64,000 bases of DNA. Source: CALKXV01 sp965228905 (GTDB lineage Bacteria; Pseudomonadota; Alphaproteobacteria; Rhodobacterales; Rhodobacteraceae). The stretch is from positions 2,418,001-2,482,000 of the forward strand of contig CBDDII010000003.1 of NCBI GenBank assembly GCA_965228905.1, given 5' to 3'. Numbering within the stretch: the stretch's first letter is position 1; each line of letters starts with the position of its first letter. A model generated the notes under the pieces. It was given only the letters and a program-made list of their open reading frames with translations, was not told where the DNA came from and searched no databases. The position numbers and the translations under genes were made by a program. Of the stretch, positions 26,525 through 35,618 are shown piece by piece.

Positions 26525-26558
26525 AAAAAAGCCCGCCCAGAGCATCCTCGGGGCGGGC
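26525..26558 (-). terminator. Intrinsic terminator of dksA
   Basis: GCCCGCCC/GGGCGGGC stem (26531-26538 with 26551-26558), 12-base loop, followed on the minus strand by six U residues. It starts 23 bases after the dksA stop and lies just before the monooxygenase start. Confidence 0.88.
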
Positions 26559-26580
26559 CGGAATTTCTAACGCGGGCGCA

Positions 26581-27003
26581 TCAGTCGTCCCGGTGGACTT
26601 TTTCCGCGCGCTCGTGGCGTTCCTGCGCTTCGAGGCTCAGCGTCGCGATCGGACGGGCATCGAGGCGTCTGAGCGAAATCGGCTCGCCCGTTTCTTCGCA
26701 ATAGCCATACTCGCCCTCGTCGATCCGCCGGATCGCGGCGTCGATCTTGGACACCAGCTTGCGCTGACGGTCACGGGTGCGCAGTTCAAGCGCACGATCC
26801 GTCTCTTCGCTGGCGCGGTCGGCGATGTCGGGAATGTTGCGGGTGGTCTGCTGAAGCTCTTCGATGGTGCTTTTGCTGTCGTCCAGAAGTTCAGCCTTCC
26901 AGTTCAGCAGCTTCCGGCGAAAATACTGAAGCTGCCGGTCGTTCATGAAAGGTTCGTCTTCGGCAGGGCGATAGTCGTCGTCAATACTGACTTCGGCGTT
27001 CAT
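26581..27003 (-). CDS. dksA: RNA polymerase-binding protein DksA
   Basis: 140-residue DksA/TraR protein that acts with ppGpp at the RNA polymerase secondary channel. The coiled coil runs about 35-100 with the acidic tip region DIADRASEETDRALELR. The zinc-finger region reads YGYCEETGEPISLRRLDARP, keeping one Cys where E. coli has four. Such incomplete zinc sites are known in other alphaproteobacterial DksA proteins. The ATG at 27003 gives the normal length; the longer upstream reading is unlikely. Confidence 0.9.
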   Translation of the reverse strand: MNAEVSIDDDYRPAEDEPFMNDRQLQYFRRKLLNWKAELLDDSKSTIEELQQTTRNIPDIADRASEETDRALELRTRDRQRKLVSKIDAAIRRIDEGEYGYCEETGEPISLRRLDARPIATLSLEAQERHERAEKVHRDD

Positions 27004-27199
27004 CTTGGATCCCTTTTTTTTCATTCTAAACATCCCGGGCAAGGGGACTGGTCAACAGTGCTCGGCCGTTCTAGCGCCTCTGTTGTGGCGGGGGATACCC
27101 GATCCTTTTCAGCTTGTCACTACACGATGTGTGACCCTTGAAGGGGAAATATGTCCAAGTTAGGGTCAGCCGTCCCAAAACCGGAAAAATGAGGCAGTC

Positions 27200-28039
27200 A
27201 TGAGGTTTAAGAGCACCGAGGGTTACATCGCGTCAGACGATCTGGCCGTTGCGGTCAATGCCGCGATCCTTCTGGAGCGCCCTCTTCTGGTCAAAGGCGA
27301 GCCGGGAACGGGCAAGACCGAACTGGCCCGACAGGTGGCAAATTCGCTTGGTCTTCAGATGATCGAATGGCATGTCAAATCGACGACCCGTGCCGCGCAG
27401 GGGCTTTATGAATACGATGCCGTCAGCCGGTTGCGCGACAGCCAGTTGGGTGACGGGAAAGTCGAAGATATCAAGGCCTATATCAAGCGCGGCAAGCTTT
27501 GGGACGCTTTCGAGACCGATGAGCGGGTCGTTCTTCTGATCGACGAGATCGACAAGGCCGACATCGAGTTTCCGAACGACCTTTTGCAAGAACTCGACCG
27601 GATGGAATTTCACGTCTACGAAACCGGTGAAACGATCCGTGCGAAACATCGCCCGATCGTGATCATCACCTCGAACAACGAAAAGGAATTGCCCGATGCC
27701 TTCCTGCGCCGGTGCTTCTTTCACTACATCCAGTTTCCCGACATGGAGGTTCTGAAGGCCATCGTCGACGTGCATTTTCCGGGCATTAAAGACCGCCTGT
27801 TAACCACTGCGTTAACACAGTTTTTCGAAATCAGGGACACTCCGGGACTGAAAAAGAAACCGTCGACGTCCGAGGTTCTGGACTGGCTCAAGCTGATTCT
27901 GGCCGAGGATATGGACCCGGAAGATCTGGCGCGCGATGGCAAGGACAGCCTGCCGAAACTGCATGGTGCCCTGCTGAAGAACGAACAGGACGTGGCCCTG
28001 TTTGAGCGTTTGGCCTTCATGTCGCGCGGCGGTCGGTGA
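27200..28039 (+). CDS. MoxR-family AAA+ ATPase
   Basis: 279 residues. Walker A is GEPGTGKT (33-40), Walker B VVLLIDEIDKAD, sensor 1 IVIITSNNEKELP and the arginine-finger region AFLRRC. MoxR ATPases act as chaperones that mature partner proteins, usually with a VWA protein. The likely partner is the CoxE-type VWA protein at 30995, about 3 kb downstream on the same strand, although several genes intervene. Confidence 0.9.
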   Translation: MRFKSTEGYIASDDLAVAVNAAILLERPLLVKGEPGTGKTELARQVANSLGLQMIEWHVKSTTRAAQGLYEYDAVSRLRDSQLGDGKVEDIKAYIKRGKLWDAFETDERVVLLIDEIDKADIEFPNDLLQELDRMEFHVYETGETIRAKHRPIVIITSNNEKELPDAFLRRCFFHYIQFPDMEVLKAIVDVHFPGIKDRLLTTALTQFFEIRDTPGLKKKPSTSEVLDWLKLILAEDMDPEDLARDGKDSLPKLHGALLKNEQDVALFERLAFMSRGGR

Positions 28040-28074
28040 TGATGCCCCAAGATGCGCGGCGGTTCTAAGCGCCC

Positions 28075-28974
28075 ATGCTCCAGGTCCTGACTCACAACAT
28101 TCTGCCGGTGTTCGCCATGCTGGCCCTTGGCTTTGTCATGGGCCGTGTTGGCACGGCCAAGCAGGACGAAGCGCGCGCCCTGAACCGCATTGCCTTTCTT
28201 GTCCTGCAACCGCCGTTGATCTTCATTCTTCTTACCGGTCTTGATCTTCCAACGATCCGGCTGGACGCCATCGGGCTTTATGCGGCGGTCGAGGTCGTGG
28301 CGTTCCTGACGACTTTCACGCTATGTCGCAAGCTGTTCGGTTGCGAAAGGGACGAAGCCTTTCTGTTGGGGATGTGCGTCGTCTTCGTGAATTCGCTTTT
28401 GTATATCTGGCCGATTTCGGCGCTGATCTATGGTGACGAAGGCGCCCTGCCGATTGCGGCCATCGTGGCGATGGATGCTTCCATCTCATTCGCGTTTTTC
28501 ATCATCGGAATCGAGCTGATCGCGGGGAAAGGCGGGGCCGCCTCTGCCCTGCCCCGGATCATCCGCAACCCGATCCTGATCACCATCATCCTGTCGCTTG
28601 TTGTAAACCTTTCGGGCGTTCCAATCCCCGAGCCGATCATGACCGCGGCCCGGTTCGCAGGTGCCGCTGCCGCACCAATGACGCTCTTTGCCATGGGCGT
28701 GGTGTTGTCCTCGCATTCCGTCGTTCCAAGCCTGCCGGTCGCTGGCGTCTCGGCCATGAAACTGGTGATCTTCCCTGTGCTTTTGTGGCTGGCTTTCGAA
28801 GTCGCCTCGCCCGAGAATCCCTGGAAAGGTCTGTTCATCCTTTGCGCGGCGGGGCCATCCGGGGCGATGGCGTTTTCGCTGGCCCTACTGCACGGCGTGC
28901 GCACCGACAGGATCGCGCCGGTCATCATCTGGACCAGCCTGATTTCGCTATTGTCGCTGGCGTGGCTGGCGTGA
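28075..28974 (+). CDS. AEC-family (auxin efflux carrier-like) transporter
   Basis: 299-residue inner-membrane protein with about ten helices. The start MLQVLTHNILPVFAMLALGFVMGR is typical of the AEC family (malonate/malate-type permeases). It follows moxR by 35 bases. Substrate unknown, probably an organic acid. Confidence 0.85.
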   Translation: MLQVLTHNILPVFAMLALGFVMGRVGTAKQDEARALNRIAFLVLQPPLIFILLTGLDLPTIRLDAIGLYAAVEVVAFLTTFTLCRKLFGCERDEAFLLGMCVVFVNSLLYIWPISALIYGDEGALPIAAIVAMDASISFAFFIIGIELIAGKGGAASALPRIIRNPILITIILSLVVNLSGVPIPEPIMTAARFAGAAAAPMTLFAMGVVLSSHSVVPSLPVAGVSAMKLVIFPVLLWLAFEVASPENPWKGLFILCAAGPSGAMAFSLALLHGVRTDRIAPVIIWTSLISLLSLAWLA

Positions 28975-29020
28975 TGGCACGCTCTGGCATCCCATTTGCA
29001 ACCGGTTTAGGGTCGCGCCG

Positions 29021-29467
29021 ATGACGTGCCTTGTCCGCCCCCTGAGAGAAGAAGACGCCCCCCATTGGCGGCGGCTCTGGACGGCGTATCTGGAGTTTTA
29101 CGAGGCCGAAGTCAGCGAAGAAATCTATGCCTCATCCTTCGCGCGTCTGCTTGGTGACGACCCCCAGGATTTCCACGGATTGATCGCCGAAGTGGACGGC
29201 ACGCCGGTCGGCCTGACGCATTACCTGTTTCACCGACACGGATGGAAGATCGAGAACATCTGCTACCTGCAAGACCTCTATGCCGACCCTTCCGTGCGTG
29301 GCCAGGGCGTGGGCCGGGCGCTGATCGAGGCGGTTTACAAGGCAGCAGACGAAGCCGGCGCACCCTCTGTCTATTGGAACACCCAGCACTTCAACGAAAC
29401 CGCGCGGAGACTTTATGACCGTATTGGCGTCGAGACGCCGTTTATCAAGTACAGGCGGCCCGAATGA
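29021..29467 (+). CDS. GNAT-family N-acetyltransferase
   Basis: 148 residues with the acetyl-CoA-binding signature VRGQGVGRALIEAV (about 91-104) and the C-terminal NETARRLYDRIG. It overlaps the next gene (ATGA at 29464). Acceptor substrate unknown; short stand-alone GNATs modify many small molecules and proteins. Confidence 0.88.
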   Translation: MTCLVRPLREEDAPHWRRLWTAYLEFYEAEVSEEIYASSFARLLGDDPQDFHGLIAEVDGTPVGLTHYLFHRHGWKIENICYLQDLYADPSVRGQGVGRALIEAVYKAADEAGAPSVYWNTQHFNETARRLYDRIGVETPFIKYRRPE

Positions 29468-30831
29468 TCCGGGCTGTCGGGATGATCGCCGCGCTTTTGC
29501 TTTCGGCCTGTACGAGCGGTGAAACCAGCCGTTTGGACAGTTCGGCCGCCTCCCTTCCCCCGATGCGCGTCTTTTCTGAGATGCGCAAGGCCCCGCCACG
29601 GGTGTCGAACGCCGTGATCGCGCGGGATTTCCTGGACCTTGCCTTCGAGTTGGAAAGCGGACGGCGGCTGAGGGCCTTCAGCCGTTTCGAAGGACCGGTG
29701 ACCGTGGGCGTTCGCGGACGTGCGCCAAAGACGATGCAGCGCGATCTGGACCGGTTGCTTCAACGCCTGAGGACGGAAGCGCGGATCGAGATCCGCCGTG
29801 CCAGACCGGGCGAAACACCTTCGATCATGGTCGAGGCGGTTCCGCTGGCCGAATTGCAGCGCGCGGCCCCCACGGCGGCCTGCATCGTGCGCCCGAATGT
29901 TTCAAGTTGGGATGACTTCCGCTCAAGCCGGAACGACCCCGACACCGCCTGGCCGAACCTTGTCGAGCGACGCCAGATGGCGGTGTTCCTGCCGGGCGAC
30001 GAGTCGCCTCAGGAAATCCGCGACTGCCTGCACGAGGAGATCGCCCAAGCCCTTGGCCCGGTGAACGATCTGTTCCGCTTGAACGACAGCATCTTCAACG
30101 ACGACAATTTCCATTCCGTCCTGACCGGCTATGACATGCTGATCCTGAGAGCGCATTACGATCCCGCGCTCAAGGCTGGCATGTCGCCTGCCGAGGTTGC
30201 AGCGCGGCTTCCCGGCATCCTGGCCCGCATCAATCCCCGTGGCGGCCGTGGCGGCATCGCCCCGCCGCCGCCCCGGTCGGTGAACTGGACCCGCACGATC
30301 ACGACCGCGATGGACAAGCGCACCCCGCGCCAGCGCCGCCGCCTTGCCGCCGAACGCGCCGTGGCCCTTGCCGCACTCAATGGCGGGACCGGCGACCAAC
30401 TGGCGTTGTCCTATTACTGGCTGGGTCGGCTCAGCCTTGCCAGCGATCCCGAACGCGCCCTGAAGGCCTTTCTGGAAGCGCGACGTCTTTACGGCCAGCG
30501 TGCGAGCACAAGGACGCAGCGTGCGCAGGTCGATCTGCAACTTGCGGCCTTCCAGCTTTCCATCGGCAATGCCGCCGAAGCCGTCCGGTTGGTCGATGAC
30601 AACCTTGCCGCGACGCGACGGGGCGAGAACGCGGTGCTCTTGTCGCTGTTCCTGTTCGTGAAGGCCGAGGCGCTGGCGCTGGAAGGCCGCGCCGAGGCCT
30701 CGGCGCGGGTACAGCGCGACGCCCTGGCCTGGGCGCGTTACGGCTTTGGCAGCGACGCGCAGGTCCGCGAACGCGCCGCCGAAATCCTTGCCATTTCCCC
30801 ACGATCCCGGACCAGCGGAGGTGCTGCATGA
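29464..30831 (+). CDS. DUF2927 lipoprotein
   Basis: 455 residues with a lipobox near the N-terminus (LLLSACTS). The central part has the DUF2927 features NAVIARDFLDLAFELESG and the segment DCLHEEIAQALGPVNDLFRLNDSIFND, which resembles a zinc-peptidase-like HxE helix. The C-terminal third is alanine/arginine-rich and helical, possibly TPR-like. It overlaps the neighbours on both sides by four bases, so it belongs to the VWA operon. A periplasmic or surface role is likely; no reaction is known. Confidence 0.8.
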   Translation: MIRAVGMIAALLLSACTSGETSRLDSSAASLPPMRVFSEMRKAPPRVSNAVIARDFLDLAFELESGRRLRAFSRFEGPVTVGVRGRAPKTMQRDLDRLLQRLRTEARIEIRRARPGETPSIMVEAVPLAELQRAAPTAACIVRPNVSSWDDFRSSRNDPDTAWPNLVERRQMAVFLPGDESPQEIRDCLHEEIAQALGPVNDLFRLNDSIFNDDNFHSVLTGYDMLILRAHYDPALKAGMSPAEVAARLPGILARINPRGGRGGIAPPPPRSVNWTRTITTAMDKRTPRQRRRLAAERAVALAALNGGTGDQLALSYYWLGRLSLASDPERALKAFLEARRLYGQRASTRTQRAQVDLQLAAFQLSIGNAAEAVRLVDDNLAATRRGENAVLLSLFLFVKAEALALEGRAEASARVQRDALAWARYGFGSDAQVRERAAEILAISPRSRTSGGAA

Positions 30832-30995
30832 TCGTTATCGTTTTTGCCATTCTGGGTATCTTCCTGGGCCTGCGGGCTGCACGTAAACGCAGCGGAAACC
30901 GTCTGGACATGCTGCAATACGCCACCGGTTACGGCATCGCCTTCACCCTTCTTGGCGTCTTCGCAACCCTGATGATCGACAAGCTGGCGGGCTGA
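30828..30995 (+). CDS. Small two-helix membrane protein
   Basis: 55 residues: an N-terminal hydrophobic helix (IVIVFAILGIFLGLRAA), a basic loop (RKRSGNR), and a second helix (YGIAFTLLGVFATLMI). ATGA overlap with the lipoprotein and TGATG overlap with the VWA gene show it is translated as part of the operon. No family was recognised; it may anchor the VWA or MoxR complex at the membrane. Confidence 0.7.
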   Translation: MIVIVFAILGIFLGLRAARKRSGNRLDMLQYATGYGIAFTLLGVFATLMIDKLAG

Positions 30996-32179
30996 TGTTC
31001 CTGAGGTTCTTCGAAACCTTGAGGGCGCACGGGGTTCCGGCCTCGCCCCGTGAATTCCTGTCGTTCCTTGCCGCCATCGACACCGGCCTTGTCACATACG
31101 ACATCGACGGATTCTATGTGCTGGCACGTGCAACCCTTGTGAAACACGAAGCCCACCTTGACCGGTTCGACCGCGCCTTCGCCGCCGCTTTCGAAGGGCT
31201 GGCGCAAATCCAGGTATCCGACATGATCGAAGCGTTGGACCTGCCCGAAGACTGGCTGACCAAGCTGGCCGAAAACCACCTGAGCGACGCGGAAAAGGCC
31301 GAAATCGAAGCCTTGGGCGGTTTCGACAAGCTGATGGAAACCCTGAAAGAACGCCTGAAGGAACAGGAAAAGCGCCACCAGGGCGGCTCGAAGTGGATCG
31401 GCACGGCAGGCACCTCGCCCTTTGGAGCCTATGGCTATAACCCCGAGGGGGTCCGGATCGGCCAGGACACGTCGCGCCACCAGCGCGCGGTCAAGGTCTG
31501 GGACAAACGCCAGTTCCGCGATCTGGACGACACGCGCGAAATCGGCACGCGCACGATCAAGGTGGCCCTGAAACGCCTGCGCCAATGGGCGCGCGAAGGG
31601 GCGGCGGACGAATTGGACCTTGACGGCACGATCCGCGCGACAGCGGAACACGGATACCTTGACGTCAAGACCCGCCCCGAGCGGCGCAACGCCGTGCGCG
31701 TGCTACTGCTGCTGGACGTGGGCGGCTCGATGGACCCCTATGTGCAGATGGTGGAAGAGCTGTTTTCCGCCGCGCGGACCGAGTTCAAGCACCTCGACCA
31801 CTTCTATTTCCACAACTGCCTTTACGAAGGTCTCTGGCGCGAAAACGCCCGTCGCTGGAATGCCCGTACACCGACATGGGACGTGCTGAACCGGTTCAAT
31901 TCCGGCTGGAAGTGCATCTTTGTCGGCGATGCGTCGATGAGCCCCTATGAAATCGCGATCCCCGGCGGCGCGAATGAGCACTGGAACGAGGAATCCGGAG
32001 AAACCTGGCTGAGGCGAGCCGTGGCGCAATGGCCCGACACGCTCTGGATCAACCCGGTGCCAGAGGCGCATTGGCAATACACCCAGTCGATCAACATGGT
32101 CCGTCAGATCATCGGGCCGGAAAGGATGGTGCCCTTGACGCTGGAAGGGCTGACGCGCGGGATGCGGGTATTGGGATGA
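30995..32179 (+). CDS. CoxE-type VWA-domain protein
   Basis: 394 residues. The metal-ion-dependent adhesion site reads LLLDVGGSMDP (about 238-248), i.e. a DxGxS variant. Family features are RTIKVALKRLRQWAREG before it and HYFHNCLYEGLW-like strands after it. Proteins of this type work with MoxR ATPases, as in CoxD/CoxE for CO dehydrogenase maturation. No cox genes are here, so the client is unknown. No signal peptide. Confidence 0.88.
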   Translation: MFLRFFETLRAHGVPASPREFLSFLAAIDTGLVTYDIDGFYVLARATLVKHEAHLDRFDRAFAAAFEGLAQIQVSDMIEALDLPEDWLTKLAENHLSDAEKAEIEALGGFDKLMETLKERLKEQEKRHQGGSKWIGTAGTSPFGAYGYNPEGVRIGQDTSRHQRAVKVWDKRQFRDLDDTREIGTRTIKVALKRLRQWAREGAADELDLDGTIRATAEHGYLDVKTRPERRNAVRVLLLLDVGGSMDPYVQMVEELFSAARTEFKHLDHFYFHNCLYEGLWRENARRWNARTPTWDVLNRFNSGWKCIFVGDASMSPYEIAIPGGANEHWNEESGETWLRRAVAQWPDTLWINPVPEAHWQYTQSINMVRQIIGPERMVPLTLEGLTRGMRVLG

Positions 32180-32514
32180 AACGGCTCGCCGCAATATGGC
32201 GGCACAATCGCCTGTTGGTACTTGCCTTTCTCGTCGCCCTTTCGCTTGCCGTGTTCTTTGGTCTTGGCGCCCTTCGTCATGCGCATGATTTCAAGACCAT
32301 TCCCGACCAGACGATCCAGGGCTGGATGACGCCGCGCTATGTCTCGCACAGTTGGGACTTGCCGCGCGACACCATGATCGAGACGCTTGACCTGCAACCG
32401 GAAAGCGGGCGTTTCACGCTGGAAGAATTGGCCGAGGACCGGGGCATTCCCGTCGCAGTGCTGATCGAACGGATCGAAGCCGCGATTACCAGGCATCGGG
32501 CGGCGCACCATTGA
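32176..32514 (+). CDS. Single-pass membrane protein of the VWA operon
   Basis: 112 residues. One N-terminal transmembrane helix (about 12-33), then a soluble domain with PESGRFTLEELAEDRGIPVAVLIERIEAAI, which resembles a small helix-turn-helix-like fold. ATGA overlap upstream and TTGA overlap with the DedA gene downstream. Function unknown; the topology suggests a periplasmic domain or an anchored cytoplasmic one. Confidence 0.7.
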   Translation: MKRLAAIWRHNRLLVLAFLVALSLAVFFGLGALRHAHDFKTIPDQTIQGWMTPRYVSHSWDLPRDTMIETLDLQPESGRFTLEELAEDRGIPVAVLIERIEAAITRHRAAHH

Positions 32515-33113
32515 CCGAGACGTTTCTGGCAATCGTGGCAACTTACGGCATTGCAGCCGTTGCCGCCTCGGCCTTTCTGTCCTGCCTTCTGGTCCCGATC
32601 CCGACCGCGATCGTCATGCTGGCAGGCGGGGCCTTTGCCGCTTCGGGCGATCTTGCGCTTTACCAGGTGCTGGGTGCGGCATGGCTTGGGGCCGTGGTGG
32701 GCGATCAGGTCGGCTTTCGCCTCGGCCAGCGACTTGGGCCGGTGGCGCTGGAGCGGCTGGCGCGGAAACCGAAACCCAAGGCGGCGATGGAGCGTGCCCG
32801 GAACATGCTCGAACGCTATGGCGGCATATCCGTTTTCTTTTCGACCTGGGCCGTGGCCCCCCTTGGGCCATATGTCAACTTTGCTGCCGGGGCTGGCGGG
32901 CTGAATGCAGTACGTTTCACCCTTTGGGATGCGGCAGGCGAAGCGATCTGGGTCGGCTTCTACGTGCTGGCGGGCTTTGCCTTCGCCGCCGAGATCACGA
33001 GCCTTGCCAGTATCCTCAGCAATGCTGCCGGTTTCGTCGCCGCCGGTGTCGTGGCGGTGATCCTGGGGTACGCCCTGTTCAGGCAACTTCGTCATGGCCC
33101 CAAGGAAGGCTGA
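32511..33113 (+). CDS. DedA-family membrane protein
   Basis: 200 residues, four or five membrane segments. DedA/SNARE-associated features: LVPIPTAIVMLAGGAFAASG, GAVVGDQVGFRLGQRLG and the segment FFSTWAVAPLGPYVNFAAG. A TTG start overlaps the previous stop. Members of the family flip polyprenyl phosphate or phosphatidylethanolamine and support envelope integrity. Its place at the end of the operon agrees with an envelope theme. Confidence 0.82.
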   Translation: MTETFLAIVATYGIAAVAASAFLSCLLVPIPTAIVMLAGGAFAASGDLALYQVLGAAWLGAVVGDQVGFRLGQRLGPVALERLARKPKPKAAMERARNMLERYGGISVFFSTWAVAPLGPYVNFAAGAGGLNAVRFTLWDAAGEAIWVGFYVLAGFAFAAEITSLASILSNAAGFVAAGVVAVILGYALFRQLRHGPKEG

Positions 33114-33160
33114 TCGGTCTTTTCCTTGGAAGCCGCCGCTCTGCGCCCCATATTAACCCC

Positions 33161-33856
33161 ATGTTGAAGTTCACCCCCATCCTGTTGGCCATCATCTATG
33201 CGCTGGTGATGTACAAGTTTTCCGCCTGGCGCACGGCGGCCGAGCTTGATTCAAAATCATCCGAACTGGCCGATCCGGAGTTGAAGCGCCTGACCGACAA
33301 GATGGCCGGGGCATTGGATCTGCCACGGGTGCGGGTCCACATCTATGAAATCGAACCGGTGAACGGGCTGGCGGCCCCGGACGGGCGCATATTCCTGACG
33401 CGCGGCTTTTATCAGAAATACCGCGACGGCGAGGTGACGGCGGAAGAAATGGCCAGCGTCATCGCCCATGAGTTGGGCCATGTCGCCTTGGGCCATTCGC
33501 GCCGCCGGATGATCGACTTTTCGGGGCAGAACGCGCTTCGGACGGCGTTGATGATGATTTTGGGGCGGGTTTTGCCGGGCCTTGGCGTGTTGATCGCCAA
33601 TGCGCTGACCACGATGCTGGCGGCGCGATTGTCACGCTCGGACGAATACGAGGCGGACGCCTATGCCTCGGCCCTTCTGACCAAGTCGGGCATCGGCACC
33701 GAACCGCAGAAATCGCTGTTCACCAAGCTGGAAAAGCTGACCGGCGCGCGCGGTGCAAAGACGCCGGTCTGGCTGATGAGCCATCCGAAGACTCGCGACC
33801 GCATCGCGGCCATCGAGAAACTGGAAGCAAGGTGGAGCGAGGTGGCTCAGACCTGA
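33161..33856 (+). CDS. M48-family zinc metalloprotease
   Basis: 231 residues. The catalytic motif HELGH lies in VIAHELGHVALGHSRRR, and the downstream zinc ligand is the Glu of SRSDEYEADAYA. There is one N-terminal membrane helix (LLAIIYALVMYKF). The ATG at 33161 gives a normal N-terminus; the frame extends upstream into dedA. HtpX/BepA-like proteases control membrane or outer-membrane protein quality. It overlaps the convergent PIN gene by 10 bases. Confidence 0.9.
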   Translation: MLKFTPILLAIIYALVMYKFSAWRTAAELDSKSSELADPELKRLTDKMAGALDLPRVRVHIYEIEPVNGLAAPDGRIFLTRGFYQKYRDGEVTAEEMASVIAHELGHVALGHSRRRMIDFSGQNALRTALMMILGRVLPGLGVLIANALTTMLAARLSRSDEYEADAYASALLTKSGIGTEPQKSLFTKLEKLTGARGAKTPVWLMSHPKTRDRIAAIEKLEARWSEVAQT

Positions 33857-34392
33857 GCATGAGCCTTTCCCAACCGGGGCAGCCGCGCCTTCTTGAGGAT
33901 CTTGCGCGGATCGGATGTGTCGATGCCATGGGCGGTGGCGCGGGCTAGCACATCATTGATGACACCCGACATGCGCGCGTGGTCATCGTGCCAGATCTCC
34001 AACAGAAACTCGTCGGGATGACGCCGGATCACCCCCTCGGCGGCAAGCGCATTGGTTGGAAAGTCCCTGATGTTGAGCGTCAAAAGTTCATCCGCCCCAC
34101 CATCGATGGCGGCGGCAAAAACGTGGTTGTCGTCGGGGTCGGGAAGGCTCAACCGGGCTTCGGTCGCTTCTGACGCCTCGACGAGTGCATTCGGAAAACG
34201 CGCCTTCGCCATGGCGATCTCCACCGCTGCAATCTCGCCATCGCGCGGGGAATGGCGCAGCCCGGCGCGGTGCCATTCGTCAAGGATACGCGGCGACCAG
34301 AGCGGCTGAAAAGCTAACGCTTCGGCAGCGCCAAGCGTCAACTCGCGCAGAACGGTCGGGAACAGAACGCAGGCGTCGATCAGCACTTTCAT
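33847..34392 (-). CDS. PIN-domain ribonuclease-like protein
   Basis: 181 residues. The PIN active-site acids are in the N-terminal VLIDACVLFP and later in LPDPDDNHVFAAAI and LLTLNIRDFP. Longer than the usual VapC (about 130), with an added C-terminal helical part. No antitoxin gene precedes it; instead its start overlaps the stop of the RNA methyltransferase gene. It may be an RNA-processing nuclease rather than a toxin. Confidence 0.8.
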   Translation of the reverse strand: MKVLIDACVLFPTVLRELTLGAAEALAFQPLWSPRILDEWHRAGLRHSPRDGEIAAVEIAMAKARFPNALVEASEATEARLSLPDPDDNHVFAAAIDGGADELLTLNIRDFPTNALAAEGVIRRHPDEFLLEIWHDDHARMSGVINDVLARATAHGIDTSDPRKILKKARLPRLGKAHAQV

Positions 34393-35579
34393 GGCAAAAG
34401 CCTGAAGGTGATCGCCTTCAGATACCCGCTTTCCGCCAAGGACGGATGCAAGGGATGATCCGGCCCCGCGAATCCCGTTCGCAGGATCTGCGCCTGCCCC
34501 CCGGCCCGTCCGATCCCGCGAAGGGACGCCGTGCGGAACGCATCCAGCCCGGCGGCATGGCTACAGGAACAAAGGGTCAGCGTGCCGCCCGGTTCGACCA
34601 GTGGCGTGGCGAGACGCGCGACGCGCTCATAAGCACGAAGTCCGGCGTCGAGCGCCTTTTTGGAAGGGGCAAAGGCGGGCGGGTCGCAGATAACCGTGCC
34701 GAAACGCCGGCCTTCTTCGGCAAGGGCGGCAAGCACGTAAAAGGCATCGCCTTTGCAGGTCTCGAAACGTGCGTCCACACCACTTGCCTTTGCACCGTCC
34801 TCGGCCAGCGACAGTGCAGGCTCCGAGCCATCGACGGCCAAGGCCCTGGTCGCGCCACCGGCAAGTGCCGCAAGCGCAAAGCCCCCGACATGCGAGAACA
34901 CGTCCAGCACCTCGGTGCCCTTCGCCAGCTTGGCGACAAAGGCGTGATTGGGTCGCTGGTCAAAGAACAACCCGGTCTTCTGGCCGCCGGTCAGGTCGGC
35001 CATGTAGGTCGCCCCGTTCATGGGCACGGGCACCGGACCATCCACACCGCCTAGAAGAATCGCGCTTTCGTCATCCAGACCTTCAAGGCCACGGGCACGA
35101 CCCGAAGCGTTCTTCAGGATCGTGGAGACACCGGGAATTTCGGAAAGCACCGCCGTCAGATCCCCGATCATCGCGTCGATCCAGGCGGCATTGGGCTGAA
35201 CCACCAGAGCCGCGCCAAAGCGGTCGATCACGGTGCCCGGCAGGCCGTCGGCCTCGGCATGGATCAGGCGATAGAAAGGTGCATCGTAGAAACGCTCGCG
35301 CAACTCCAGCGCGGCGGTGATCTTGGCGGCAAGCCAGTCGCGGTCGATCGCAACCTCGGGATCCCGTTCAAGGACACGGGCGGTGATACGAGACTCGGGG
35401 TTTACGGTGACCGTGGCAAGGAAGCGCCGCTCGCTGTCTTCCAAGGTGGCGATTGAGCCCGGCGGGAGTGCGCGGCTGCGGCGGTCCAGAACCAATTCGT
35501 TCTGGTAGACCCAGGGAAACCCGCGCCTGATGCGGCGCGGATCCATTTTCGGGCGGAGGCGGATGACAGCTGTGTTCAT
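34389..35579 (-). CDS. RlmI-type 23S rRNA cytosine-C5 methyltransferase
   Basis: 396 residues. An N-terminal PUA domain (RLRPKMDPRRIRRGFPWVYQNEL) is followed by a Rossmann methyltransferase domain with VLDVFSHVGGFALAALAGG as SAM motif I and ICDPPAFAPSK as the DPP motif. This arrangement is that of RlmI (m5C1962 of 23S rRNA). The last four bases overlap the PIN gene. Confidence 0.87.
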   Translation of the reverse strand: MNTAVIRLRPKMDPRRIRRGFPWVYQNELVLDRRSRALPPGSIATLEDSERRFLATVTVNPESRITARVLERDPEVAIDRDWLAAKITAALELRERFYDAPFYRLIHAEADGLPGTVIDRFGAALVVQPNAAWIDAMIGDLTAVLSEIPGVSTILKNASGRARGLEGLDDESAILLGGVDGPVPVPMNGATYMADLTGGQKTGLFFDQRPNHAFVAKLAKGTEVLDVFSHVGGFALAALAGGATRALAVDGSEPALSLAEDGAKASGVDARFETCKGDAFYVLAALAEEGRRFGTVICDPPAFAPSKKALDAGLRAYERVARLATPLVEPGGTLTLCSCSHAAGLDAFRTASLRGIGRAGGQAQILRTGFAGPDHPLHPSLAESGYLKAITFRLLP

Positions 35580-35618
35580 CCCCCTCCCTTATCGGCAAGT
35601 CCCCGACGCGAAAAGCGC

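Noticed and set aside
33847..34392. VapBC-type toxin-antitoxin module
   Set aside because: No small antitoxin gene precedes the PIN gene; the upstream partner is a full-length methyltransferase.
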